From contig OX387194.1 of assembly GCA_947561395.2 (NCBI GenBank), forward strand, positions 16,540,048-16,604,047: 64,000 nucleotides of DNA. Direction: 5' to 3'. Under the pieces are notes generated by a model. It was not told where the DNA came from. It did not search any database and saw nothing but the letters and a program-made list of their open reading frames with translations. The DNA is from Buxus sempervirens. Lineage: Eukaryota > Streptophyta > Magnoliopsida > Buxales > Buxaceae. Positions within the stretch are counted from its first letter, which is position 1. Every line of letters starts with the position of its first letter. Of the stretch, positions 46,395 to 58,639 are shown one piece after another. The translations under genes and the position numbers were made by a program.

Positions 46395-49300
46395 ATGGCA
46401 AACTCAACGTTTCAATTTTAGTTCCCTCATTTGACGAAGGAGAACTATGAGAGGTGGTGTATTCGTATGAAGGCATTGCTTGGATCTCAAGATGCATGGG
46501 AGATTATAGACAGAGGCTATGATGAACCTGAAGATGAAGCTATGTTGAATCCTACACAGAAGGAGTCTCTGCAAAAGTTGCAAAAGAAGGATCAACAAGC
46601 TCTTATCCTCATCCATTAGTGTTTGGATGAAACAATGTTTGAGAAAGTGGCAAATGCAACCATAGCCAAGCAAGCATGGGAGATCCTACGAAATTCCTAT
46701 CATGGAGTTGATAAAGTGAAGAAGGTGCGGCTTCAAACGCTACGAGGAGAGTTTGAATTAATACAAATGCAGGAATCTGAATTAATTGCAGATTTCTTTT
46801 CAAGGGTGTTAACAATAGTAAATCAAATGAAGAGGTTTGGAGAAAAATTGGAGGATGTCCGCGTGACTGAGAAGATCCTTCGCTCGTTGCATTCTAAGTT
46901 TGACTATATTGTGGTAGCTATTGAGGAGTCCAAAGATTTGGATAGTATGACCATTGATCAACTTTCGGGTTCTCTACAAGCCCATGAAGAGAGAATCAAT
47001 AAGAGGAAGGAGGGTACGGTTGAGCATGTCTTAGCCACCAAGCTTTCAATAAAGGCGGACGAAGAGCGTGAAAAAAGTCAATGAGGAAGAGGACGTGGAC
47101 GTGGATAAAGCTGAGGAAGAGGACGAGGACGAGGTAGACAAAGCTATCAAAACTTGAACAATGTAGAGAGGGGTCAATCCTCAAGAGTTCGTGGTAGAGG
47201 TAATTACTCGAGGCAAACAGGAAAACAATATGACAAGCCCAATATCAAGTGTTATAATTGTCAAAAATACGGCCACTATGCCTCGGAGTGTTGGAGTTCT
47301 AAAAGTGTTGAAGAGAAAGCCAATCATGTAGAGAATGAAGAAGCAAGTCCTGCTTTGTTACTTGCACGCGAAGGAGACGAAAGGGGCAAGAAAGATTGGC
47401 TTGATAATGCAGCAAGCAATCACATGTGTGGAGATAAAGACAAGTTCGTGGAACTTGATGAATCGGTGATCGGGTTCGTGATTTTTGGAGACTTGTCCAA
47501 AGTTCTAATTGAAGGGAAAGGTATGATCCTTATTCGTTTAAAAAATGGAGGCCATCAATTTATGAGTGATGTCTATTATGTTCCAAGCATGAAAAGTAAC
47601 ATTTTGAGCTTGGGACAACTTCTGGAGAAAGATTATGAGATCCACATGAAAAACCGTATTCTTGTACTACAAGATAACTTGGGCAATGTGATAGCTAAAG
47701 TGCCCATGACAAGCAATAGAATGTTTTTGCTTGATATTCAAACCGATATAGCTAAATGTCTTAAAGCCTATGTGAAAGATTCTTCTTGGCTTTGGCATTT
47801 GAGGCTTGGGCATGTTAACTTTGATGGACTGAAGCTGTTGTCTCACAAGAGGATGGTGACTGGCTTACAATATATCGTTCAACCCAATCAAGTATGTGAA
47901 GGATGTCTCGTTGGTAAGTAATTCCGAAAGAGTTTTCCAAAAGAAGCCACAACAAGAGCAAGTAAACCTCTCCAACTTGTTCATGCCGATGTTTGTGGAC
48001 CGATCAAGCCTTCTTCGTTTGGTAAAAATCAGTACTTTCTTCTTTTTATTGATGACTTTAGTAGAAAAACATGGGTTTATTTTTTGAAAGAAAAATCTGA
48101 AGTATTTAGTGCTTTTAAGAAATTCAAAGCACTTGTTGAAAATCAAAGTGGCTATTGTATTAAAGCTTTGAGAATGGATAGAGGGGGTGAGTTTACTTCT
48201 AATGAGTTTAACGAGTTTTGTGAAGCTTATGGAATTCATTGACCCATGACGGTACCTAGATCTCCACAGCAAAATGGTGTCGTTGAAAGAAAGAATAGGA
48301 CCATTCTTAACATGGCTCGAAGCATGTTAAAGACGAAGGGAATGCCCAAAGAGTTTTGGGCAGAAGCGGTTGATTGTGCTGTGTACCTATCGAACCGGAG
48401 TCCTACAAGAAGTGTATGGAATTCAACACCCCAAGAAGCATGGAGTGGAAGGAAGCCAAGTGTCTCTCATTTGAAAGTTTTTAGGAGTATTGGCCATGTA
48501 CGTGTACCTGATCAAGAAAGGACCAAGCTTGATGACAAAAGCAAGAAGCACATCTTTGTTAGGTATGATAGAAGTTCCAAAGGCTACAAGCTCTACGACC
48601 CAAGCAATGGCAAGGTGATTGTTAGTAGAGATGTGGAGTTCAATAGAGAAGGTTCATGGGAATGGAGCGATCAAGATAAGAAAAAATTTGATTTCTTTCC
48701 ATTCCATGAAGAAGAAGTGGAAAGAAATGAAGTTCAAGAGACTACAACACCTTCTTTATCACCAACAAATCCTACTACACCTTCATCATCTTCTGAAGGA
48801 AGTTCTAGTGAAAGGCAACCAAGAATGAGGAGTCTTAATGACCTTTATGAGGTAATAGAAAATTTAAATGAAGATTTGAACCTCTTTTGCCTCTTTGCAG
48901 ATTGTAAGCCAATAAGCTTTGAAGAAGCAGTGAAGGATGAAAAGTGGAGACTTGCTATGGATGAGGAGATCAAGGTGATAAAGAAAAATGATACATGGGA
49001 GTTAGCAACCATCCCAAAAGGTCAAAAACCCATTGGAGTAAAGTGGGTGTTCAAAGAAAAGAAAAATGCTAAAGGTGAAGTTGAAAGAAACAAAGCAAGG
49101 TTGGTAGCCAAGGGATTGACTATGATGAAGTCTTTGCACCTGTTGCACGTTTAGAAACTATTCGTATGATCATCTCACTTGCGGCTCAAAACAAATGGAA
49201 GATATTTCAAATGGACGTCAAATCGGCTTTCTTGAATGGAGTGCTTGAAAAAGAAGTATATGTGGAGCAACCTTTGGGTTATGTGATCAAAGGCCATGAA

Positions 49301-49878
49301 GACAAAGTGTTGAAGTTAAAGAAAGCCTTGTATGGCTTGAAGCAAGCACCAAGAGCATGGAATAGTAGAGTTGACAACTATTTCCAAGAGAATGGGTTTA
49401 CAAAGTGTCCACATGAGCATTCTATCTATGCTAAGGTGAGTAATGAAAGTTTTTTGATTGTATGCATTTAAGTTGATGATTTGATCTTTACGGGTATTGA
49501 CCCAAGTACGTTTGGAGAGTTCAAGCAAGCAATGGCTAAGGAGTTTGAAATGACCAATATTGGTATCATGTCTTATTATCTTGGCATTGAGATCAAACAA
49601 ACGGAGGAAGGGATTTTTGTTTCCCAAGAAGGTTTTGCAAAAGAGATCCTTACAAAGTTCAAGATGGAAGATTGTCAAGTGGTGAATACTCTAGTAGAAT
49701 GTGGAGTGAAGTTGTCAAGGCATGAGGAAGGAGAAAAGGTGGACTCTACAATGTTCAAGAGTCTTGTTGGAAGCTTAAGGTACTTAACTTGCACATGGCC
49801 AGATATATTATATGGAGTTGGGCTTGTTAGTAGATATATGGAGGCACCAACCACAACACATTTTAAGGCGGCTGTGAG
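46395..49878 (+). pseudogene. Tork-like gag-pol, up to the RNase H junction
   Basis: Frame from ATG at 46395. Gag core ([37 protein letters not shown]), GRG-rich linker, CCHC knuckle (CYNCQKYGHYASEC), protease with DNAAS at the active site (family usually DNGAS or DTGAS), integrase zinc finger (WLWHLRLGHVNF, CEGCLVGK), integrase core ([21 protein letters not shown]), RT (FQMDVKSAFLNG, LYGLKQAPRAW). Stops at 46419, 46617, 47082, 47919 and 48240. A deletion near 49115 shifts the frame, and a stop (49469-49471) replaces the Tyr of YVDD. The remaining RT connection ends FKAAV at the TAT-like LTR. Long dead. Confidence 0.92.
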
Positions 49879-52800
49879 ACATGGAAAATCAATTTAATGG
49901 CTTCCTAATCATCCCACGGGATTGGTTAAAAATGAAGAGTCGCCACCATTCTGTTTAGGTGTGAATGAACACCAAAATATCAAATAATCACAAAAAGGCA
50001 AATTTAGGGTAAAAATAACCCTAAAAACAAAACAACCAGAGATGGATAAGGGGATTAGGTTATGAACAGGGGAAGGTGTTAGGCACCCCTATTCATCCAC
50101 ACAAGGTGGTTGCCAGGTGTAACACCCCGGATCCGGGTTACGTAAAATAACCGTAACTCGTATCCGAAGGTTAATTAAAATTCCACAGGATCAACAGAGT
50201 AAGGGAAAACATTATATATTGGGACTCGTGAAGTTTGTCTATTTTGTGTAGCTAAGTACTAGAGTTCCAAACAATCCAGTCTAACACTGCAACAGCTCGA
50301 ACATCCAATATCGTCGCCCTCACGGCGGAATTACTCAAGTGACCTCACCATCATGGTGGAAACGGAGTTGCTGCAGCGCTTCCCTCATGGAAGGCCTCTC
50401 CATCATGGAAGAAACGCACGAAGGAACTCCAGACTTAAATCCAAACAAAACATACAAATTCCACCTACAACTAGACTGTGGATCCACACTAAGTCTCGCC
50501 CTAGTACGTCGGGAAAATTTCTTATATACAATGCAATTTAACATAAACCATGCTTGTAGTAAAAGAAAACCTTTTATAGTGAACATTATCAAATTCAGCT
50601 TCATATACACACTAAAAACCCTCCAATAGAAAATACAGCATTTGATACATAACTTAGAAATATTCATCATGTCATCAAAACAAAAACAAATAAACAACCA
50701 GTTAATCCATAATCAAAAACATATCAGATTTATAATTACAAGTTCAGCAAAACCAATGAAAGATTAATTCAATTCCCATAATCCCAATGACTACACCTCT
50801 TAGATTAGAACTCACATTTTTTTTTTACACTCGACCAATTTAAATCTAAGATCACTTACGCCCTGATCCTTACTATCCATGATAAACTCTATAGATAGTA
50901 ATATGTTGATCACACTAAAATTCAGAATAAAGACAACATATATCGTCTATTTATTATATTTCATATTAAGAAATAACTATTTCCTTTTAAAATAAATGTT
51001 GATTCATAATTACATTTCGTCACTAAGTTGGATGAGTTGCCCATCCAAATATGTGATCGGCCTAGATCGTCCATTGATCTCATATTTAAAGAGTTATGCA
51101 ATTATGGGGTTTAGTTGCACAAGAGAAATTGTAATAACACTTGAACTAGGGATCATTGTGTAAATTTGAAACTTCTTTTATCTTTAAAGTTTCTAAATTA
51201 TAAAAATGCCTTAAACAATTTCCAATTTACAAATTTGGACCCTGAAATACAACAAACCCAACTCCTTCTCTCTCTTCTGTAGAAAAGCAACCCAACCCCC
51301 TACCATCCTACCTTGTCTCCCTATTGCAGCATCTCCCCTTTATTTTATTCACTCTCTCCCTATCTCTTTGTATCTCTCTTCTCTTCTCCCCTCTTTGCTT
51401 CCTCACATCTTCTGTAACCCCTTTTTTTTAAACATGATTAACAAGTGATAACTTAGACTACTAACATATCTAACCTCACCTAGATTTGGTCAAATCCAAA
51501 AACCAACAGCACTCATAGATTAGACGCTTAAAACATGAACAGAACCTGGGCATTTGTTTCATTCAAATCTAATTCCTAGATGGTCACAAACACAATGAAA
51601 ATCATGCTGGTTTGAATGTGCTACTTCACCATAACTAAATCAGATCCAATCCTCAAACCACTTCTATCATATGAACAACCATTCTAATAACTTAGTTACA
51701 ACATTTCTGATTTAATCCACTTAGGCAAAAGATCATTCTCAGATCAACATCAACATACGAACAGAATATTGCAATAATATTGACTTTCTTCAACTCTAGA
51801 TCTGAAAATACACAAACATGCGATTATTGAATGTTTTTGAAAGTGCTACTTGCATAATAAGAATCATCTATCTGACCATCTATACTGTTTTAAAATTATC
51901 CTAACCATTCTTATTAGAGCTAAGAGATTAATCACCAAAACAGAACCTGCATATGGTATTTTCGTTTAATCCAATTCTAAAATTTCTATATGATCATAAA
52001 CCACATGAAATCATGAATCTTTGGAAAGTGTTACTTGCCTCTTGATTGCTGGAGTTCGACTTCTGCAAAAACCAGCAGTGAAACCGATGCTTTCCACGAC
52101 CAGAAGTCCCTCATGAACTGGTTTAAAATCTAAGTTTTTTTTTTCTTTTGAACGACTTCCACTCTACTGAATAGGACGTAACAGCACCAATGTTTCTTCT
52201 TCTTTTTTCCAAGCAATTCTTTCCTCTCTTCCCAACTCTTAGATCTAAGTTACCTCTGTTTGCCTTCTCCAAAGTTGTAACGGTTGGTAACCCTCGGAGA
52301 GAGAGCTATTGATACGATCAGCAACTTCCTTACGTTACAAAAGACTATTTGCTTTCTATTTTGATCAAGTGTAGCACCCTACCACTATGTCACCTACACC
52401 AACAGCCTATCATCCTTTAATAATTTATTTAGCCACTTAAATGCAATATCAACACCATCTAATAGCTAACAAAATTATTAATTAAAACTTATTAAATACT
52501 GAAATTATATCCTAACTTTACTTACCTTTAATTTGGATAAAACCAACTTTTAGGAATTTTCCCAAATTGCCCTTGCGCATTGCACACCTGAAAATCCAAC
52601 ATATAAATAAAATGATTTTCTAATTATTCTTTAAAATAAAATACCCAAAAATTCGGGGTTTTACACCAGATATTGTCCATGTTTTTCAAAGGAAAAAAGG
52701 CTTGCTAATCAAAACAAAAGTAAAAGAAAAATAACAGAATGTATGGCTTTTTCTCATGTGAATGATCCAATTAATTATGGATCCTCCTTATGAAACAAGA

Positions 52801-54233
52801 GCCATTTACTTGGGCTTCATGATCAACTGAAATCAAGATAAAGAAAACAAATCTAAAGTGAAAACTTCAAAAATCTGGCTTCAAGTTAAATTCTGGAAAT
52901 CTAGAAAAAATATGATTTTTATAAAATATTGCAGAATTGAACTTGAATAGTCCAGGATATAGATATATCCCATATTTCACATTAGATCAAGAAATCAAAA
53001 CCAAAAATACCCACGTTGATGAAGAACATCAAAAGGGGAGAACTTAGACCGTATGGTCTTCTCTCAAAAATGAAAAAGGACTCAAAAACCACGTCAAAAA
53101 ACCCTAGAAGTTACTTTCAGGCTTCTGAATCCAGATCTATCATATAGATCATGATAGATCCAGGATCTTAGCCTAATATCACAAAAATCGAGAAAACAGT
53201 GCTGTAGGTGCAAAAGTGTGAAAAATCCAAATTTTAGAAAAAAGTGGGGATCTCATGCTATAAACATCATGGATTCATAGGATTCATTCAGATTCAAAAT
53301 AAAACCATTAAAACATGAACAGGATAGTGAAAGCAACCATATCTCACAGATTAAAGCACATGGGGGTCTACTCTACGGATCCACCTGTTCTCTTTTCCCC
53401 TAGCTCTCTCTTCACGTTTTACGGCTAGAGAGGATTCTTGAGGTACTTGGAGATAGGTTTGGAGATGCAAACACAAAAGAGGCCTTATTCTATAGAAAAT
53501 AAGAACAACAGATTATGGCGTTCTATTCTAGGGATCCACCTGTTCCCCTTTCCCCTAGCTCTCTCTTCACGTTTTACGGCTAGAGAGGATTCTTGAGGTA
53601 CTTGAGGTAGGTTTAGGAATACAAGTATAAGAAGGCATTATTATATAGCAATTGAGAAGATTAGATTACTTCTAGAATTGAAAACAGAAAATAAAAGGGA
53701 AAAGGGACTTACCTGGATTGAGCAAGCGGAGCAGCAGAGATTCCTCTCTTCACTTGGAGCTCTTCAGACTTCAAATTAATGGCCATTTGCTTGAGAATCT
53801 GCCCTCTATTTATAGGCAAACCCAGGGGCATGGTTGGTCCACAGGGATATACCAAAATCCTCAAGATTGAATTGAAAATAGGGATAATGCTAATCCATGG
53901 CCAAATAGGATAAATAAGATAATTCGGACGGATAAATAAGATAATTCGCCTATCCCAGAGATATATTTGGATGCAGATAAGGCTCAAAAATCGAGCAAAG
54001 ACAAAATTCGCACAAAAACCCTGTGCCCGTATATACATTGCAGGCAAGTGCTACCCACATTCTTACTACAAGCGCTGCATGCCCGTATACCAATTTCGGG
54101 TGTGACCAGCCCGCAGATACAATACGGGCACTGCCTATATGATAAAATTTTATGCATTTTTGACCTGTTTCAAATCCCAATTACATGTTTTCAATTATTT
54201 TCTCATTTTGTAGTGCAATTTGGGGTGTCTACA
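49879..54233 (-). mobile_element. Solo LTR, Ogre/TAT-like, inside Tork-like pol
   Basis: On the minus strand it starts TGTAGACACCCC (from 54233) and near its end carries GGTGCCTAACACCTTCCCC and GGTGGCGACTC. The copia frame breaks at GCG GCT GTG (49868-49876) and resumes with GTG GCC AAA (54234). The target duplication is poor (GTGAG against GTGGC), so the left edge is uncertain by a few bases. It contains a Tekay-like solo LTR (50118-52665). Between 53340 and 53620 a segment with TCTCTCTTCACGTTTTACGG and GGATTCTTGAGGTACTTG occurs twice. No coding domains. Confidence 0.75.
50118..52665 (-). mobile_element. Solo LTR, Tekay-like family (copy 1)
   Basis: 2548 bp. On the minus strand TGTAAAACCCCG...GGGGTGTTACA, with target duplication CCAGG (50113-50117) / CCAGA (52666-52670). 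Same family as 58640-61883. The stretch that follows AGTAAGGGAAAACAT there is missing here for about 390 bp, with a short shared GGAAAA(A)CAT at both ends of the gap. No genes recognised. Confidence 0.85.
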
Positions 54234-54779
54234 GTGGCCAAACGAATTCTTCGTTATATCAAAGGTACTATCAATTTTGGCTTGCTTTATTCATTTTCTA
54301 ATGAATTTAAGCTTGTGGAATATAGAGATAGTGATTGGGCTGGAGAATTGGATGAGCGGAAGAGTACTAGTGGCTTCGTTTTCTACTTGGGGAATACGAC
54401 TTTTACATGGAGTTCGAAAAAGCAACCAATTGTTACACTCTCCACATGTGAAGCCGAGTATGTTGTGACTACTTCTTGTGTTTGCCATGCTATTTGGTTG
54501 AGAAGGTTGTTGAAAGAAATACACATGCCAAAAAAGGAAGCTAAAGAGATTTTTGTTGATAACAAGTCTGCTCTTGCATTGGCTAAAAATCCACTTTTTC
54601 ATAACAGAAGCAAGCACATAGATACAAGGTATCATTTTCTTAGAGAATGCATTGCAAAGGATGAAGTGCAAGTGAAGTATGTGAAGACATATGACCAAGT
54701 TGCTGATATTTTCACAAAGCCCCTCAAGTATGGCACTTTTACCATGCTAAGGACTTTTCTTGGAGTTGGAAGAAATTAA
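54234..54779 (+). pseudogene. Tork-like RNase H domain (end of pol)
   Basis: Continues the copia frame: AKRILRYIKGTINFGLLYS, YRDSDWAGELDERKSTSGF (RNase H with the SD motif), STCEAEYV (acidic Glu), FVDNKSALALAKNP, HIDTRYHFLRECI, VADIFTKPL. Stop at 54777-54779, just before the purine tract and 3' LTR. This segment itself has no internal stop. The first acidic motif reads YRDSDWA where the family has Y-x-D-S-D, so the key residues remain. Confidence 0.92.
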
Positions 54780-54792
54780 GTTTAAAGGAGGG

Positions 54793-55207
54793 TGTTGAAA
54801 ATGTAAACTTAATTTATTGTGTGTTGGGAATTAGTAGCTTTGGAAAGGTTTTATATTTTGGAAATGCATTAGAGTGTTGGAACCTGAAGTTAGTTATTTT
54901 GTGTTGGGAATTAGTAGCTTTGGAAAGGTTTTATATTTTGGAAATGCATTAGAGTGTTGGAACCTAAAGTTAGTTGTATTAGAAAGTAGAGTTAGTTTGT
55001 ATTGGAAACAGTCATGTTGACTAGTCAATTACTTTGAGTAGCATGTGTCATTGTATGAAGTAAAGTAAGAAAAGAAAAATTATTAAAAAGAGAAGAAGTG
55101 GACGAACACTTCTCTTAGAGGTTTGCTAATTGTTTTTGTCTTTATCCTCCATTGTTATCCTCTCTTAAGAATTAAAGAAATTCTTTTCTCTTTATCCTCC
55201 TCCAACA
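54793..55207 (+). repeat. 3' LTR of Tork-like element with 80-bp internal duplication
   Basis: 415 bp. The segment TTGTGTGTTGGGAATTAGTA to CCTGAAGTTAGTT occurs twice in a row (about 54817-54977), accounting exactly for the 80-bp length difference from the 5' LTR. Confidence 0.93.
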
Positions 55208-56029
55208 ATGGATAGGTGCTTGAGAAACATTCTTTGCATTTTTATTTTTAACACATACCTTTGAATCATGGGGAATGAGCTTGGAAGCAAGAGCTTGACC
55301 ATCCTAACAAAAAGGAAGAACTGACAAAGAAGAATAGACTAGTTGCAAGAACCTCACTCAACAGAATTCACTCTGAGATGCCATGAGGTTGTAGGTCTCC
55401 AGGACTGGTTGGGTATAGAAATTGTAGGCATCTAGTTTTGGTATGTGTCTCTTCTTCTTCAGATTCAGTTTTTCTTGTTATGGCTTCTGATAATATTTAT
55501 TAAGACGACTCCCACACAACATAAGAAAGCCAATTGTAATCACCCAACCCATAATAAGGTCATAAAAAGCAAATCAACTTAATTCCAGGAAGAATTAGTG
55601 ATTGAAATGCATACTGATCAAATACTCCTGAATTTATTATCATTTTCCCATAATAAGGTCTTAAAAAGCCAATTGCATGGATCTCATTGATATGATAAAA
55701 ATCCCCTTTTTATGCCATGTTTTATTTAAAATTCAGATTATAGGATACAGTCACAAGAAGTCAAATGGCTCAAATCTTAGCACAGTTCTGGCAAGCCAAG
55801 CCATTGTAGGAAATGAAAAACAATATATTCTTATCTACTTTTTTTATTTTTATTTTTTTTAATTGTTTTAATTTTTTTAATTTTTTTTAAGGTTTTGACA
55901 AAAAAAATTTCTGGAAATACATCATGTAAATACCCAGAGAAAAACAATGCAAAAGACTGAAGCTTTTACAAATTCTCAAGGAACTCATGTCAGGGAGTGA
56001 AATTCCTCCATAGTTTTGCATGCAGTGTG
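55208..56029. other. Host tail block (right part) and spacer
   Basis: 55208-55385 completes the tail block broken at 46023 (GGATAGGTGCTTGAGAA, GGGGAATGAGCTTGGA, ACTCAACAGAATTCACTCTGAG). 55386-56029 is AT-rich spacer before R3, with no supported gene. Confidence 0.65.
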
Positions 56030-56313
56030 TTTCAAATCCACACGTATCAATCAATCCATAGAGATGCTTCCCTCAGTTTTCTGAAAAATTGTTATTTAAG
56101 GTTTAAGAAGAAGAAATATCAAAAGAGAACTAAGAAAGAAAAGTATGTATTTGCCACTAGGGCCTCAAGTCCGATTTTAATTTCCACCTATTAACAGAAA
56201 ACTAAAATAAAATAAAGGTAAAAACTCCCATTTCAGTGTCAATGAAGAGTCTCCATTTAGAACTCTGCCATAACAATAGAACATTGATTTATAGTAAAAC
56301 TTCTCGTAAGTGA
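56030..56313. repeat. Host repeat block R3, left part
   Basis: Starts GTGTTTCAAATCCACACG and runs parallel to R1/R2 up to CTTCTCGTAAGTGA. It is then cut by a TAT-like LTR and resumes at 62467. Confidence 0.8.
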
Positions 56314-58139
56314 TGTCAGAACCCCAATTTTGGGGGTTTAAGTTGCAAAAATAGAAAAAAAGGAGGTTTTTGAAATAAAAGTTGGAAAATAGGGGAAAAT
56401 GAAATTTTGAAAATTAATTTTTTGTACCCTAAACTGCTTAAAATATCAAAAGTGGAATTAAATTTCTTAAATTTACAAAACTGTGCCCCAGAATCTCACT
56501 AGCATGATCTTTCCTTGTTTGATTCATGGGTTGCTATTTTTGCAACCCAAATCAAAGAGGATCATTCTAAAATGAACGCCATGATATTTAGAATGAGATT
56601 GAAGGAGAAATGAGAGAGTTTCCTGATTTATTGAAGCTGTTTTCAATTTTTGGAAAGTTTATCGACTGTTGAACAATCAATAAAAGCAGATTTTTCTCAA
56701 ATCTTGGGGGCTCTCTCCTTTGATCTTTGCTCTCTCTTGGTGTGGAAACTTCCAAAGAAATTGTTGAATCTTTCTTTTTGGGGATGAAGCACTCGATCGC
56801 AATTTCTCTCTCTGCCCTAAGTGACAGCCATCCCCTTTAAAAGCAGCTTCTTCTATTCTTCTAGGGACAAGCTTTGGCTAACACAAAAACCCATCAGACA
56901 ACAGATTTTTCTCCCTCTCAATAAATTCTCTCTCATGGCAACACCTTCATATCTCTACCACCACTTCTCTGTCGCAGTTGAAGCTCCACTCACAACCCAT
57001 CTTCGCTCGCAGCAGACTTATCTCATCTTCACTCAGTCGCTCCATCTCTCTCTCTTTGTTTTTGCTGCCACCTTCTCTCTCACCATCTTCTGTTGTCGCT
57101 TCCCCTTTGGCTGCCTCTCTTTGTCACAGACGGCCACTTCTCAGTTTGTCACAACAAGTCGCTCTTTTGCTGTTGCTTGTTGCACGTGCTCCTATTGCAG
57201 CTCCCCACCTGCGGCAAGTCTCTCTCGCAGCAGCACATTAAGCTATTGCAGGCAGTCGGCAATTCACTTCTTCTATAGCGAATAATTAGTTTCATCTGCT
57301 CTTCTCATTGTCTCTCAAACTCAGGTAAGCCAATACCCCCTTCCAAACCTATGCTTGTTATTCTGATTCTAGTAATCTGAGTTTATTTTGTGTAAAGTAG
57401 ATTTTTTTTTAATAGTTTCAGATGTGAATGTATGAATGATTGATGCAATAATATAAAACATGTTTACAAAAGTGTGTTTGATCTATTGAGTGCTACTAAT
57501 ACCTTCATAGAGCTTGTTAATGCTTATTGGTTATCAAGCTTAAATTTGACCAGATATATTGTAATTATTTGATCTTTGTGTATGCATAGAGTATGCTAAG
57601 ATTTTTGTTAGGCATGAAATACTTGAATTTTTTACCTTTAAATATGTGCATATTTCTAGAAGAGTTCAGTATATTGTTATCATGGGTGTCCTTTATCGCT
57701 TTTATGTGTATATAAACTAATGCATTTTTTTTCTCTTTTAAACTCTTAGTTTCATTGTTATTCTTTGTAAACAACAAATTACTGTCATTTGTTGTGGGAC
57801 AAGTTTAACACCATTTATTTAGTTGCTATTTAACTATTGTAGCAATTAATGGTTTAAACAAAAAGTAAAAATTGTGTTTATTGAAGCATTTTAACAAAAT
57901 CAAATAAAAAAGGAAATGGGCATTTGTTGATTTTAAACACTTTCTCTTGGCCTTTAGAAGAGAGCTTACATGAATAATTATTTTCAGATTTCCCTATATT
58001 ATTTAAAAAGAAAAAAGAATTTTTTATCTTCTTTTATTTTCACTTAGGGGATTGGGACTATGTCATATTGAAAATATCATTTTATGTGATAAACCCAAAA
58101 ATCCCACATTATTTATTTATTATTTTTTTCTTTTTTTAT

Positions 58140-58639
58140 TTGTAAATACTTAGATTTAAAGTATTGAATGATTCTATGAAAGCTTGGAATTTTAGAAATT
58201 TAGGATTTAAATTTAAGAATCTTTTGTATATATGAAATTCTAGCTTTTTTTTAGAAACATTTTCTTCGTATAAATTTTAGAATTAGAAATTTCCTTTTTT
58301 TTAAAATATTAGAATTTTGTAAATTTTGCCATCTCAGGACTTTAGAAATAGTTTATTTATACAAATTCTAGTTAAATTAGGAAATTTCCCTTTTTAAGAC
58401 TTGTAAATATTATGATTTTTTAATTTTAGGAAATTGTTAATAAATAAGAAAAAAAAGGGAAAATTTTAGATGCTTTAGGAATAATAATTTTTTTGGCTTC
58501 TTTAAATATTTAGAAATTTGTAAATATTAGGATTTTTAGAAATAATCCTCTTGTATAAAAGCCAACAAACTTAGAAATGTTTCATTTTTTAGGATTTGTA
58601 TATGTTATCAAATTTAGAAACATTTAGAAATTTAGAAAC
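58140..58639. repeat. Degenerate AT-rich tandem repeat, left part
   Basis: Irregular repeats of TTTGTAAATATTAGGATTTTAG / TTAGAAATTTCC-type motifs (each part quoted is at most 20 bases when split after TTAGGA), roughly 75-85 bp apart. The array continues at 61889-62250 after the inserted LTR. Confidence 0.6.

Larger units (their letters stand above)
46024..55207 (+). mobile_element. Tork-like Ty1/copia retrotransposon (degenerate, nested insertions)
   Basis: LTRs at 46024-46358 and 54793-55207, both TGTTGAAAATG...CTCCAACA, with perfect target duplication ATGGA (46019-46023 and 55208-55212). Primer site at 46362, purine tract AAAGGAGGG before the 3' LTR. The polyprotein resembles the TNT1-94-type family (DNxASNHMCG protease, SPQQNGVVERKNRTI integrase). 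It is interrupted in the RNase H region by a TAT-like LTR (49879-54233), which holds another LTR (50118-52665). Without these insertions it is about 4.8 kb. Confidence 0.95.

Noticed and set aside
56821..57285. 154-residue open frame rich in Ser/Leu
   Set aside because: Pyrimidine-rich leader of a TAT-like LTR, also open in two other frames, with no recognisable domain.
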